Part shown: positions 44,219 to 54,799 of the stretch, in pieces
How the letters are laid out: each line of letters opens with the position of its first letter
How positions within the stretch are numbered: the stretch's first letter is position 1
Assembly: GCA_024509875.1 (NCBI GenBank)
Contig: JAMPIV010012151.1
Location: 69,501 to 133,500, forward strand
DNA from: Oreohelix idahoensis
Taxonomy: Eukaryota; Mollusca; Gastropoda; Stylommatophora; Oreohelicidae
Direction: 5' to 3'
Length of the DNA: 64,000 bases
Position numbers and translations under genes: made by a program
Notes under the pieces: generated by a model
What the model saw: only the letters and a program-made list of their open reading frames with translations
Told to the model about the DNA's origin: nothing
Database searches by the model: none

Positions 44219-44555
44219 TATATGATAAGAGACAAACCATATGATAAGAGACAAACCATATGATAAGAGACAAACCATATGATAAGAGACAAACCATATG
44301 ATAAGAGACAAACCATATGATAAGAGACAAACCATATGATAAGAGACAAACCATATGATAAGAGACAAACCATATGATAAGAGACAAACCATATGATAAG
44401 AGACAAACCATATGATAAGAGACAAACCATATGATAAGAGACAAACCATATGATAAGAGACAAACCATATGATAAGAGACAAACCATATGATAAGAGACA
44501 AACCATATGATAAGAGACAAACCATATGATAAGGGACAAACCAAACGATAAGAGA
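44219..44555. repeat. 19 bp minisatellite, block 1, ~17 near-identical copies
   Basis: Unit AAGAGACAAACCATATGAT. Because 19 is not a multiple of three, all three minus frames cycle through the same hydrophobic 19-residue pattern without stops. Those frames are artefacts. Confidence 0.97.
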
Positions 44556-45330
44556 TGTATAAATGAAAATGGTATGGAATCAGTTTTACAAATAGATGAA
44601 ACTTGGGATGTTTCAGGTTCACCCTTCATCAGCCACAGTTACAAACAGGTGACAAAGACAAGAAATATAGACAGGTCAAGAGAAAAAAGACAATTGAAGC
44701 TGTAACCATGTAGGAAAAAATTATGAATTTTTTTAACATCAATAAAAAAAACAGATCATGAAAAAGCGAGGGATGACTTAAGAAGGTACTGAAATTGGGA
44801 AAGTTCTGAATAGCAGAATTCAAGGAAAATGATATAGGACATTCAGGCCATCAGCAGAAAGACAACCCATTTAGAAAATGAGACGATTCTCCAAAGAAGA
44901 GCGAGTTCTGTCATCACCATGACAAGAGCGAATTACTGTCACCTGGATGTCGCAATTACCAGAATGGTCAGGACTATTAAAATGAACAGTCACAGGTTTA
45001 GGAGCCTCATGTTTAGGAGCCCCATGATAAATGTCATTTAAGTGCTCAAGAAATCTGTCTGACAAATGTCTGCCAGATTTACCAATATAAGTAACGCCAT
45101 ACCTTATACAGATAACAGATCAGGCGAGATGCCTGGATTCGTATGTAAATGACTCTCTAATAACAGTTACCTTTCTGAAATGAAACAGTTGGAATTTGGA
45201 GTGCAAACAGACAGGTGCGACATTTACAGCACGGACAAGCTTTTGAACCAAAATGTGAAGGGCTAGTATTCATCAAGTGGCTGTGAAAAAGAATGTCCTT
45301 GAAATGTTTGTCCCTATGAATTCCGAAGCA
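44556..45330 (-). mobile_element. Penelope-like element, GIY-YIG endonuclease and 3' end
   Basis: Minus strand: a Cys cluster (CPCCKCRTC) near 45225, then IRYGVTYIGKSGRHLSDRFL, EHLNDIYHG, PVTVHFNSPDHSGNCDIQVT, RSSLENRLIFKMGCLSADGL and NVLYHF. YG-x-x-YIG-x-(S/T)-GR-x-L-x-x-R-x-x-EH is the Penelope-type GIY-YIG core, followed by the HFNSPxH motif. The 3' UTR carries GGCTGATGAAGGGTGAACC. A TGA replaces one codon just before SVICIRYG and no RT is present, so the copy is a fragment. Confidence 0.88.
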
Positions 45331-45400
45331 TCCCATGTTTCCTGTGTACTATCAATTTGTTAAACTGATTCCACTCCGTTTGCTTTTCTATTTATATATT
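45325..45400 (+). mobile_element. Penelope-like 3' end fragment, inverted to the main copy
   Basis: CATCCCATGTTTCCTGTGTA and AATTTGTTAAACTGATT resemble the element's 3' end at 50755-50800. It lies head-on to the antisense GIY-YIG piece. Confidence 0.5.
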
Positions 45401-45449
45401 ACTTCCCTTTCCAGTGGTACAGCAGGCCCTGTATTTATTTACTTATACT

Positions 45450-45844
45450 CTAAGAGACAAACCCCACAATTAGGAAAAACTGTACGATAACAGACTAACC
45501 ATATAACAGACAAACCACACAATAAGAGACATACCATATAACACACAAACCATACAATAAGAGAAACGATACAATAAGAGACAAACCATACAATAATAGA
45601 CAAACCATACAATAAGAGACAAACCATACAATAAGAGACAAACCATATGAGAGACAAACCATATAAGAGAAACCATACAATAAGAGACAACACATACAAT
45701 AAGAGACAATACATACAGTAAGAAAGAAACCATATGACAAGAGACAAACCATACAATAAGAGACAACCCATACAGTAAGAGAGAAACCATATGACAAGAG
45801 ACAAACAATACAATAAGAGACAAACCATTTGATAAGAGACAAAC
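45450..45844. repeat. 19 bp minisatellite, block 2, degenerate
   Basis: Units such as CAATAAGAGACAAACCATA with many indels and substitutions. Same family as block 1. Its last unit overlaps the 5' splice site of the exon at 45845. Confidence 0.93.
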
Positions 45845-45925
45845 CTTCTGGGCATGGCTGACAAAATTCAGTACCATTTTCATGTTTGAAACTTCCAGGC
45901 AAACAGCCAGTGCATCTTGCAGTTC
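45845..45925 (-). CDS. Cysteine-rich membrane protein, CxxC exon next to a minisatellite
   Basis: Acceptor CATGCAG/G, donor GAAG/GTTTGT; phase 1 at both ends. It encodes GTARCTGCLPGSFKHENGTE and FCQPCPEG. The donor GTTTGTCTCTTAT is itself the start of the 19 bp minisatellite unit that fills the intron side. An acceptor 8 bp earlier (TTTTACAG/A) is possible but breaks the phase. Confidence 0.85.
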
Positions 45926-46012
45926 CTGCATGTCTGTAAAATAATTCAACGTGTGCTTTGAGCAAACTATTTGACATGAAGTGCAATAAATGAATACTCC
46001 CTAAAACTGGAT

Positions 46013-46240
46013 AAAGGTGACGGTAGTCTCATAGCAGATACTGCCACAGGGGAGAGAAGTGTTATAGACTTCATTATACTAGGTCCAGCTTCATGAGGTG
46101 AAATGAACTGTTCCCTTCCTTGTTGCCTTTGCCTTCCATAGCTCAAGAGCAGAGAAAGGTTCCCATTTACAGCTGGATAACTGGAGTGTGACATTACCAT
46201 GTTTAAATCCTAGAATCTGGTACCTTTGCTGTGAGAGGCT
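46013..46240 (-). mobile_element. SINE B copy, left part, split by LINE family 3
   Basis: GGGGAGAGAAGTGTTATAGA, CAAGAGCAGAGAAAGGTTCC, TTTACAGCTGGATAACTGGA. The head continues at 49662 after the LINE. TTGCTGTGAGAGGC (46227-46240) is the duplicated target. Confidence 0.88.
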
Positions 46241-49200
46241 TACTTAGTCGTTCTCCTTCTACCGTGAGGTGTAGAGGTTTGGAAGAGAGAGCGCCAGACT
46301 ATCCTATCGGCTGTCTTCCTCCTGGTCTGGTTCCTTTCTAGTCCTCGGTCCTTCAAAGATTGTCTAATGTTGTCCTCCCAGTGGACTTTGGGTCATCCTG
46401 GGGGTCTGGATCCCTGGCTCTTTGTTTCCCATGCTTGTCGTGGTAGCCGATCTTCTCCCATTCTGCAGACATGGCCAAACCATCTTAGTTGGGACTGTTC
46501 TACTTGGGTCTGCAGGGGGTTGTATTTTAGGCCTTGACGTATCGTCTGGTTGCGGACCATGTCTCTTCTTGTTACTTCAACCACCTTCCTCAGATACCTC
46601 ATTTCTGAGGTTTGGATGTGGCTTTTGTGGGTTGTAGTCATTGCCCATGACTCGCATCCATATGTCAAGACTGGGACATAGGTGGAGTGGTATACAGCCG
46701 TCTTCGTTTTCTTACCAACCTCTCTCTTGCTGAGGAATCCTTGATTTATGGCCTGAAAAAAAAAAGTCTCCCAGCTGCTGCTTTTCGAGTGGCCAACTCT
46801 TCTTTGATGCCTCCCTTTCGGTCTATAATAGCTCCAAGGTATTTAAAGTGGTCGACCTGCTCCAGGACCTGTTCTCCCAGCTTAATCTGATGTCTTCTTT
46901 CTTCTCGTGATATCACCATGGATTTTGTTTTAGAGCTGCTTATGACCATCCCTCTCTTCTCCAGCTCTTCCTTCCAGACTTGTAGGTTGGATTGGAGATG
47001 TGCCTCTGATTTAGCAATCAGGGCAACATCATCAGCAAATGCCAGCTCTGAAATACATACCTGTCTCGTCTTCCAGTACCCCACTGAATACTTTCTTGTT
47101 CTCTCCTTACATGCCTTGATAACATCGTCCATGAGGAGTATGAAAAGATAAGGTGACAGGATATCACCTTGTCTTACACCAGTGGTGGTCCTGAACTCTT
47201 CTGGCTTATGGTTTGCTGTCTTCACATAATTTCTGCAAGACTTGTAGAAGCTCTGTATAGCATGAATCAGAGGTGCTGGAATGTTCTTCCTTGCCAAACA
47301 GTCCCAAAGTTTGCTCCATGGGACCCTGTCAAATGCCTTTTCCAGATCTATGAAACACAGATGGATCTCACTCTTATACTCAAGAGCCTTTTCACTCAGC
47401 TGTCTGAGTGTGAAGATTAGGTCTTGAGTACTTCGATTTGCTCGGAATCTGCACTGGATCTCATCCAATTGTGGCTCAGCTAGGCGTCGGAGTCTCTGCT
47501 CTAGGATTATAGAGTAGATTTTGCTAGGGACACTGAGAAGGGATATGCCTCTGTGGTTTCCACATTGTCGATTGTCACCTTTTTTGAAAATTGGTGTTAT
47601 GATGGCAATCTCCCAATCCTTTGGTATGGTCTTGTTGCACCACGCTGCCCGTAGGACCCTACGAGTAATAGGTCACCTGATGCTCCCATTTCTGGTGTTA
47701 TACCATCATGACCTGCTGCTTTGCCCATCTTGATTTTCTCCAGTGCTGCCTTCAGTTCTTCCATCTTTATGTCATCTTCATCACCATTGGTTTCCTCTTC
47801 CGTGCTAGTGGTTATCATTTCTGATGCTTGACCTTGCTCACCATCAAGGAGTTCTGAGAAATATTCTTTCCATCTTTCCATTACTTCCTTCGGGGCAGTA
47901 AGCAATTTGCCTTGCTTGTCCTTTATAAATTTGAGAGGGCATTGTTTTTCCTTCCTCATGTTCTTTAGGGTCTTATAGAACAATTTCTGGTTTTCTTGCG
48001 CATCTTTTTCTAGCTTTTCTCCAAATTATTCCCAGGACTTCTGTTTTGCTGCTAGCACCTTGTTCTTTGCTTCTGTTCTAAGTATCACATATTCTCTATA
48101 TTTCTCTATTTGTCCTGCTGTGTTTTTAGCTCCTAAGTATTGTTTCCATGCCATTTTCTTCTCTCTTTGACCTCCTCTGTCCACCAAGGTGTCCTCTTTC
48201 TCTTGTTCTCAAGTTGGACTTCACCACATGCTTCTGCAGCAGCTGTCTTTATGATGTCCTTGAATTTAAGCCAGAGGGTTTCCAAGTCATCAGGTTGTTC
48301 TTCTGTGTTTCTCACCACTGTAGCAATAAGCCCCTGATAAAAAGGTAAAGGAACCCGTTACACGCCCATTGAGGCATATTGGGAATATGGTGTTAGGCCC
48401 ATATTATCTTGACCGTCGGCACACGAGGGGTGATGTGGTCGGCATCATGCCAGCCGCCTTAACCTTCCCAGAGTAGCTCTGGTACCCATTTGGGGCTGGG
48501 TCGACCCAGGAGCCGTTTGTGGCCTAAAAATTTTCCGCCTCATCTGGGGATCGAACCATAGACCACTGCGCTAGGAAGCCAGTGCACTAACCACTATGCT
48601 ACCGCGGCTCCAAGCCCCTGATATCTGGTCTTAATTTCTGGCTCTCTCAGCTTGTAGGTCTTAATGCTCATTTCTCCCGTTTGTTTACTTGGTTTCTTGC
48701 GTGATGTTGGGCAGTTCCCAGGCTGAGCAACTCTTTCAGTTGTTCTTTTGATTGTAAGCAGGTAGTGATCACTTCCAATCTCTGGCCCCCTCCAGACTCT
48801 AGCATCCCGGACATATTTGAAAGAGCTCCTCCTAACAATGGCATAGTTGATCACTGACTTCTCATTATTTGTTGGTTCACGTCTAGTGTATACATGTATG
48901 CGCTTATGGGGGAACTTTGTGTTTGTAATAATCAGATTCTGCTCACTGCAGAATCTAAGGAGTCGCTTTCCATTGTCATTGAGAGTATCTTCTCCATATC
49001 TTCCGATAACTCCACCCCATCTAGCATGGTCATTTCCAACTCTGGCATTGAAATCTCCGAGCATGATAATTTCATCTAGGCAGTCATCCACTGTCCTTTG
49101 AAGCAGCTCGAAGAATTCCTCCTTGACCTCTGCTCTCTCATCCTCATTTGGCCCATACACTATGACCAGGTTGACTATGGTTTCTCCTTTTAGTTTTACA

Positions 49201-49661
49201 ACCATAATGCGCTCCGAGACAAAGTTCCATCCCTTGATATTATCTTCCTGGTTTTTGGCCACAATGCAACCCACGCCCCCTTTAGCTCTTTCAGATGTGG
49301 GTACACCACTGTAGAGCAACATGTTGCCATCGAGATCCATGATTCCTTGTCCCTTTTTCTTTGTTTCCGTTATAGCCAGGATTTCTAGTTTTGCTTTCCT
49401 CATCTCTTCCACCAGCTCCTCTTCTTTCCCATATATACTTCTTGTGTTCCACGTTCCATAAGTCGTAGTCCGTAGTCCGTTCCAGTTCGTCGCCTTTAGA
49501 ATCAGTCTGGTTTTCTCTCTTGTAGTTCACGTAATCATGTTTTAAAGCAAACAGGTGATTGGCCTGTTGTGCCTTTGCATGGTGTAGGGGCTGCCTCCTT
49601 ACGGCCTCCATGCAGGCCGCCCTCCTCCTTTTTCAGCCAGGCTTGGGACCAGCCTAGGCGG
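46241..49661 (-). mobile_element. LINE family 3, near full-length copy
   Basis: About 3.15 kb without its SINE A insert. 49412-48594: APE endonuclease (LEILAITETKKKGQG, LVIVYGPNEDERAEV, IIMLGDFNARVGNDHARWGG, EIGSDHYLLTI). 47983-47597: RT start (IKMGKAAGHDGITPEM). 47468-46746: RT core (ANRSTQDLIFTLRQLSEKAL, HLCFIDLEKAFDRVPWSKLW, TTGVRQGDILSPYLFILLMD, ELAFADDVALIAKSEAHLQS). 46668-46393: TYGCESWAMTTTHKSHIQTS, RYLRKVVEVTRRDMVRNQTI and RWFGHVCRMGEDR. Stops and frameshifts inactivate it. TTGCTGTGAGAGGC on both sides is a 14 bp target duplication. Confidence 0.95.
48340..48611 (-). mobile_element. SINE A copy inside LINE family 3
   Basis: Full-length antisense copy ending in GCTACCGCGGCTCC (head) and starting with AAAAGGTAAAGG (tail). 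AAGCCCCTGATA at 48328-48339 and 48612-48623 is a 12 bp target duplication within the endonuclease region. Confidence 0.95.
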
Positions 49662-49712
49662 AGTTGCTGTGAGAGGCAAGCACTCTAACCACTCTGCGAA
49701 TCGGACGTGCTA
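49662..49712 (-). mobile_element. SINE B copy, right part (tRNA-like head)
   Basis: AAGCACTCTAACCACTCTGC and GAATCGGACGTGCT, following the second TTGCTGTGAGAGGC (49667-49680). Confidence 0.82.
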
Positions 49713-49844
49713 AAGGTAGATGTGGAATTTTATTTTTGCTTAATGAGAAAACATAAAGGCATGCAAACAGAATGCATGTAGATACAATAAAAAACTTTGC
49801 AACCCTACAGATTAAAATTATTTGACAGCAGTTACAGATATATC

Positions 49845-50095
49845 ATCACTGTCCTTTGTGCTCCTTACGGAGCCTTGAGCCACCACTGTAGCTGGTCCCC
49901 TTGCTGGAAGCCAGCACCAAGCATTTACATGCTCTTGGAGGAGTGGTTTCTATGGCAATTTGTTTTACATGATGAGGTTGCCAGCCTCATACACAAACCT
50001 CATATTAGTCACCTTATGTGACGTATATGAGGGTACAGTAATCCTATGCTTTCTTTGTCTCTTCAGAGATGCCCCGAGAACTGCACAGGGCACTT
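49845..50095 (-). mobile_element. SINE C copy, near full length
   Basis: GTGCTCCTTACGGAGCCTTG hairpin, GCTGGTCCCCTTGCTGGAAG, ACATGATGAGGTTGCCAGCC, TATTAGTCACCTTATGTGAC and AACTGCACAGGGC. Confidence 0.88.
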
Positions 50096-50279
50096 ACAGA
50101 TATATACCAGAAACAAGATGCATTTAGCAAGAGTGAATACTGAAACAGGAGAATACTAAACACCAATACATAAAGTGTAGAGCAGGACAAGGAAACGCAC
50201 TTTTCCCTTACTTCTTTTTTCCATACAGTTAAAAACATCATGGCAGGTTTACGTAACATGACATGACAACAGTAGTATG

Positions 50280-50450
50280 GCATCATCATCATCAGCTGCC
50301 ATCTGTAATGGATCTCACAATCTGTTTCTTGTCTTGGTTGCACTGTGAATGTCCATCTCTTGATGTTATCTTCCCACTTATAGCGCTGTCTTCCTCTTGC
50401 ACGTTTGTTTCTATGATCTTCTTTATGTCTTTGGTGCTGTGATTTCTGTG
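50280..50450 (-). mobile_element. LINE family 5, 3' fragment
   Basis: Minus strand KRARGRQRYKWEDNIKRWTF and QPRQETDCEIHYRWQL, ending with a (GAT)n-like ATGATGATGATG. Compare 24095-24230. Confidence 0.8.
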
Positions 50451-50519
50451 ACAAGAGACTACCGCTTTCTTCCACAGATTCTTTGGATCGAGCTAAGCTA
50501 ACTTTTACTAGTTCCACAG

Positions 50520-50815
50520 TTTTTGTTTATTCTTCTTTTTTTTGTTTCGTTGATTATTTACTTTCATGTTTCAGTATTTCTTTTACATTTTACGGTTTTC
50601 TTGTATTGTTATTGTTCTTTTTTTCTCTCATCACTTTTTCCATCTGCTTGTATCGCCCATTTGTTGTATATTTCTCATCATCGTATAGTTTTGTAGTACC
50701 TATATGTAATTTTTGTCTTTGTCACCTGTTTGTGGCTGACGAAGGGTAAAACCCGAAACGTCCCTTGTTTCTTGTGAACCGTAATTTGTAAAACTGATTA
50801 AATACCGTGTTATTT
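50520..50815 (+). mobile_element. Penelope-like element, 3' UTR fragment
   Basis: T-rich sequence, then CACCTGTTTGTGGCTGACGA AGGGTAAAACCCGAAACGTC and TTTGTAAAACTGATTAAATA. The same order occurs antisense at 44560-44660. Confidence 0.75.
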
Positions 50816-50990
50816 ATTTAAAAACATATTTTAGCTGTCTAATTTTGATCTCCTTCATTAATTCTCTTTTTGTTTCTAGGTTTACTAGGACCTCATTTGT
50901 ATTCTTCGCTTTCCATGTCACGTGCCCCATTTTTCTATATATCCAAATCTCAAAGACCTCAATTCTTTCTACTAACTAGAACATCTGCAA
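50816..50990 (-). mobile_element. LINE family 5 fragment
   Basis: TTTTGATCTCCTTCATTAAT, TCTAGGTTTACTAGGACCTC and AGACCTCAATTCTTTCTACT; compare the KVLENLGMKRELMREIK block at 23960-24020. Confidence 0.65.
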
Positions 50991-51067
50991 TATCAAATAC
51001 AACAAAGTCTTAACAGAAGAAAACAATGGTGATTTTCTGTGCCTATTTGGGCACAGTCACTTAGGTA

Positions 51068-51195
51068 ATAAGGTAAAGGATCCCGTTACACGTCCATTGA
51101 GGCATATTGGGACTATGGTGTTAGGCCCATATTTTCTTGACCATCTGCACACTAGGGGTGATGAGGTCAGCATCACACGGGTCACCTTAACCTGC
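51068..51195 (-). mobile_element. SINE A, 3' fragment
   Basis: AAGGTAAAGGATCCCGTTAC, GAGGCATATTGGGACTATGG, TTAGGCCCATATTTTCTTGA and CTAGGGGTGATGAGGTCAGC. Confidence 0.9.
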
Positions 51196-51384
51196 ACAGA
51201 GATACTCTCATAGTCACTGAGGACTGCATGAAAAAACATGTTTGTATTTAAAATGCAGGAAGACAAAATTAGTGGGCTATATCTGGTGGGGTGGGGTGGA
51301 AGGGGGGGGGGGGGGTAAAAATATCTCCGTCTGTATCATCTTTATAGGTAGGAAGATGCTAAACATGTTACCTTACAGGCTTCC

Positions 51385-51565
51385 GTGAATACAAGCTTTC
51401 CATAGAGCTTCGGGATTTTTAGGTGAGTTCCCTTCCTTGGTACTTTCCATTTACAGTACCCTAAGCTAAGCAGATTGGAGCATGACACAACGATGTTTAG
51501 AATACAGTATCTTGGCCGCGAGAAACCAGCGCTCTAACCACTCTGCCAATCTGACGCTCCAGTTA
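51385..51565 (-). mobile_element. SINE B copy
   Basis: TTTAGGTGAGTTCCCTTCCT, AAGCAGATTGGAGCATGACA, CAGCGCTCTAACCACTCTGC and AATCTGACGCTCC. Confidence 0.8.
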
Positions 51566-51689
51566 TAATAACTAAAGTTAAATGTGTGTCCCAGCAGCAT
51601 CAGTCTGATTTTAGGATGCAGATCATCCACGGAGACATGCATGCATCAGAAAGAAGAAGACATGTCTTAAGTGGTGACTAATTTGAAGT

Positions 51690-52260
51690 TATGTGTGCAG
51701 CTGGCAATCTCAACATGTAAAACAAATTGCTACATAAACTACTGCTACAGGAGCACATGAACTACTGTTACAGGAGCACATGAACTACTGCTACAGGAGC
51801 ACATGAACTACTGCTACAGGAGCACATGAACTACTGCTACAGGAGCACATGAACTACTGCTACAGGAGCACATGAACTACTGCTACAGGAGCACATGAAC
51901 TACTGCTACAGGAGCACATGAGCTACTGCTACAGGAGCACATGAACTACTGCTACAGGAGCACATGAACTACTGCTACAGGAGCACATGAACTACTGCTA
52001 CAGGAGCACATGAACTACTGCTACAGGAGCACATGAACTAATGCTACAGGAGCACATGAACTACTGCTACAGGAGCACATGAACTACTGCTACAGGAGCA
52101 CATGAACTACTGCTACAGGAGCACATGAACTACTGCTACAGGAGCACATGAACTAATGCTACAGGAGCACATGAACTACTGCTACAGGAGCACATGAACT
52201 GATGCAGGCTTCCAGCAAGGATTCACATACAGCTAAAAGGGAATAGAAGAAGACCTCATA
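51690..52260 (+). mobile_element. SINE C copy with ~20-fold internal 23 bp expansion
   Basis: SINE start TGTGCAGCTGGCAATCTCAA, ACAAATTGCTACATAAACTA, then the unit CTACAGGAGCACATGAACTA CTG about 20 times (51741-52200), then the SINE end GATGCAGGCTTCCAGCAAGG. A few units carry AATG or GAGC variants. Confidence 0.93.
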
Positions 52261-52960
52261 CAAAGAATGCAATCAAGGCATCTCTTGGTGAAGGTCTGAA
52301 GTTTAATCTCTGCAGTCAAATTCAGTTTGATTCATCTATAGTACTGAGTTTTTGACACATCACCAGGTTAACGTGTGGACTCTTTAAACATAAAAACTGA
52401 AGAGGTTAAACAGCTGACAAATTGACTTCTCATGGAGCAGTGTAGATCATCTTTTCATTATCATGTTACCTTTCACTCCATATGGAGCATGAGAACCCCA
52501 CTGTATCTGGCCCCCTTCCAATAAGCCGGACATGCCAGACAAGCCGGACAAATCTAAGTTCATTCTTACAAAACAAAGATTGCCACCTCCAAAACTTTCT
52601 TATCTTTCTTTTCAGGGGAAATAATTATGTTTTATTTTGTGCAATTAAAAAAAAGCCACAATGTTACAAAAAAGACAATGCATAAATTAATATTATCATG
52701 TTAAAATAAATTAAAGGTTCTGGCTGTTCCGAGCCTACAAAAAAATATAAGAATAAGAACAGAACATTCATGAAGTAGGCCTACGTTTATCTGAGACTTG
52801 AAGATGCCAAACACACAAGCAAATTACAACAAGTGTTATAACTTTTTCTAACCCAATAACCATATGGTGTGCCACGATATAGTACATTATTCACCCTAGG
52901 GCTGCCCTGCACACCTGTTTGGTTCTAGTCAGATTTATTCTTGTCTACACTTCCAATCAA
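52261..52960. other. Intron sequence, mostly unrecognised
   Basis: A short SINE C-like piece (CACTCCATATGGAGCATGAG) sits at 52468-52500. The rest shows nothing recognisable. Confidence 0.4.
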
Positions 52961-53400
52961 TCATTCAATACCCTTTAGTTCCCCAAGGAGCAGAGGCCTT
53001 CAACAAGCACAGGCAAAGTCCTCTTGTCGCATGCCATCAGCTCTAGTTTTTCTATGTATCCCTTACCAATTTTATTTCTATCTACAGTTCTCTTTTCCGT
53101 GTGTTCTTCGGTCTGCCTCCAATCTCTAGCCCTGGAGATTACAGAATAGGGGCTGCCTTGTAACGTTATCAAAAAGTCTCCTCAATATGGGTTCTATCCA
53201 TCACTAGCACCTTCTTCTCAACTTTTGTTCCACAGGCACTTGACTGGTTCTTGTCATCAGTTCCACACTGGTATCATACCATTTCAATCCTTCTATCCTT
53301 TGCAAGCACCCAGTTATAAATGGTGCAGCTTTTTGGCTGTTGTTTTTGTGGTTCTCCATGTTTCAGGGCAATATAATAGAACCGATTTGATATTTAAGTT
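52961..53400 (-). mobile_element. LINE family 1, 3' fragment
   Basis: AATACCCTTTAGTTCCCCAA GGAGCAGAGGCCTTCAACAA is the reversed 3' end; then CCCTGGAGATTACAGAATAG, CCACAGGCACTTGACTGGTT, GCAAGCACCCAGTTATAAAT and ATATAATAGAACCGATTTGA. Confidence 0.85.
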
Positions 53401-53635
53401 GAAGATTCTTTTTGATTTCCATATATTTCCCAATGCAATGAAATCTCCTCATGCTATTACTAGATATAGTTTAACAAAAAAACACACACACATATATTAA
53501 CATTTACAGCAACACCAGCATAATTCAAACTTCACTGCCTGCTGTTTCCAAACTGTTTATTTCAACCTTTGTATGCTGCAACAAAAATTGAAGTTCACAC
53601 ATAGAACATTTTTAATTATTTACCAAGGTACTCAC

Positions 53636-53724
53636 CCATCTCACACAAGGAGCACATTTTACTGGCCGTCTTGTTAGCAAACTGTCCTGCAGGACACGGC
53701 TGACATTCTGTACATTCAGTTTTA
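53636..53724 (-). CDS. Cysteine-rich membrane protein, module copy 2, second exon
   Basis: Acceptor CCTCAG/T, donor ATGG/GTGAGT; phase 2 in, 1 out, 89 bp. It encodes (N)KTECTECQPCPAGQFANKT and ASKMCSLCEMG. It is a close copy of the exon at 59067-59155, differing at a handful of residues. Joined to 54485-54599 the border codon is AA/T, Asn. Confidence 0.92.
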
Positions 53725-53884
53725 CTGAGGAAATAAACAGTCAAAGCACTGACTTGTCTGTAACCATGAAAAAACTATGGCATAAGTATAAGGACAAGAT
53801 CATCAGTAAGCATCACCAAGTTAAGACAATAAGGGTTCTAAGTAGCGCACAAACCCTTTTCATACAACCGATATGACTAATTTG

Positions 53885-54150
53885 CATACTGCATGTTATA
53901 CAACATCATCATCATTTTCCGTTGAGAACCTTACTGAGAATAGAGCCACAACTGTGGCTGGTCCGTCTGCAAGAAGCAGCCACATGCTCCTGCAGCTGTG
54001 GTTTCTGTGGCGATTTGTTTTACAAGATGAAGTTGCCAGCCCCATGCACAACCTCATATTAGTCACCGTGTACAACACGCCCGACAGCTCAGTAGTCTTA
54101 TTCTTTCTTTGTCTCTTCAGAGACACCCAGAAACTACACGGGGCAAAGTT
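53885..54150 (-). mobile_element. SINE C copy
   Basis: ACATCATCATCATTTTCCGT, GCTGGTCCGTCTGCAAGAAG, CTCCTGCAGCTGTGGTTTCT, TGAAGTTGCCAGCCCCATGC, AGACACCCAGAAACTACACG. It sits in the intron between the two exons of module copy 2 and has no counterpart in module copy 1. Confidence 0.85.
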
Positions 54151-54199
54151 AAGTATATAACTCACAACGCACCTCAGATGCATACATCTAAACACAAAC

Positions 54200-54470
54200 A
54201 TATACACACAAAATCCCCTACCTCACAAGAAAACGTAGCTGCACACATCTAAACAAACACACACAAAATCCCCTACCTCACAAGAAAACGTAGCTGCACA
54301 CTTCTAAACAAACACACACAAAATCCCCTACCTCACAAGAAAACTTAGCTGCACACATCTAAACAAACACACACAAAATCCCCTACCTCACAAGAAAACG
54401 TAGTTGCACACATCTAAACAAACACACACAAAATCCCCTACCTCACAAGAAAACTTAGCTGAAATTCACA
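54200..54470. repeat. 55 bp minisatellite, ~5 copies
   Basis: Unit ACACAAAATCCCCTACCTCA CAAGAAAACGTAGCTGCACA CATCTAAACAAAC. It ends 15 bp before the donor of the exon at 54485. A single related trace (CACATCTGTACACAAAAACT) exists at 61290 in the paralogous intron. Confidence 0.92.
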
Positions 54471-54484
54471 TTTTGCCAACTTAC

Positions 54485-54599
54485 TTGCAAAAGTGCCCCA
54501 GGTCACATGGACTGCAAACAGTTTGTCCTGTGAGATTATTGTAAAACCCAGCCTCACAAGAATCACATTTGACTGCTCCAGAAATATTTACAAATTTAC
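54485..54599 (-). CDS. Cysteine-rich membrane protein, module copy 2, first exon
   Basis: Acceptor CCTCAG/G, donor CAA/GTAAGT; phase 1 in, 2 out, 115 bp. It encodes GKFVNISGAVKCDSCEAGFY, NNLTGQTVCSPCDLGHFC. C-x-x-C-x-x-G-F-Y and C-x-x-C-x-x-G are GCC2/GCC3 signatures. Sites NIS and NLT may be glycosylated. It is nearly identical to 61361-61475. Confidence 0.92.
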
Positions 54600-54639
54600 C
54601 TGAGGATAAAATGTGAGAAGTTTAAATAATTGTCCATGT

Positions 54640-54785
54640 CAAAACCCAGCCCCTGCAGACCCAAGTGCAACAGTGTCAATTATGATGGTTTGGCCATGTA
54701 TGCAGATTGGTAGAAGACAAATGTGGGAAACTAACAGTCAGGGATCCAGACCTCCAGGACGACCCAGAGTCCGCTGGGAGGACGT
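54640..54785 (+). mobile_element. LINE family 3, 3' fragment
   Basis: AAAACCCAGCCCCTGCAGAC, TGATGGTTTGGCCATGTATG and GACCCAGAGTCCGCTGGGAG; encodes GRPRVRWED. Confidence 0.82.
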
Positions 54786-54799
54786 TCAAATTCACAAGA

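Noticed and set aside
44176..44629. Three overlapping minus-strand frames of 113-148 residues rich in Leu, Tyr and Ser
   Set aside because: They are all produced by the 19 bp minisatellite, which lacks stops in every minus frame; not membrane proteins.
45439..45986. Three minus-strand frames of 141-163 residues
   Set aside because: Minisatellite block 2 read through into one real 81 bp exon; the splice donor ends the coding part at 45845.
48847..49314. Plus-strand frames opposite the LINE family 3 endonuclease
   Set aside because: Antisense shadows of the minus-strand endonuclease frame, which has all the family motifs.
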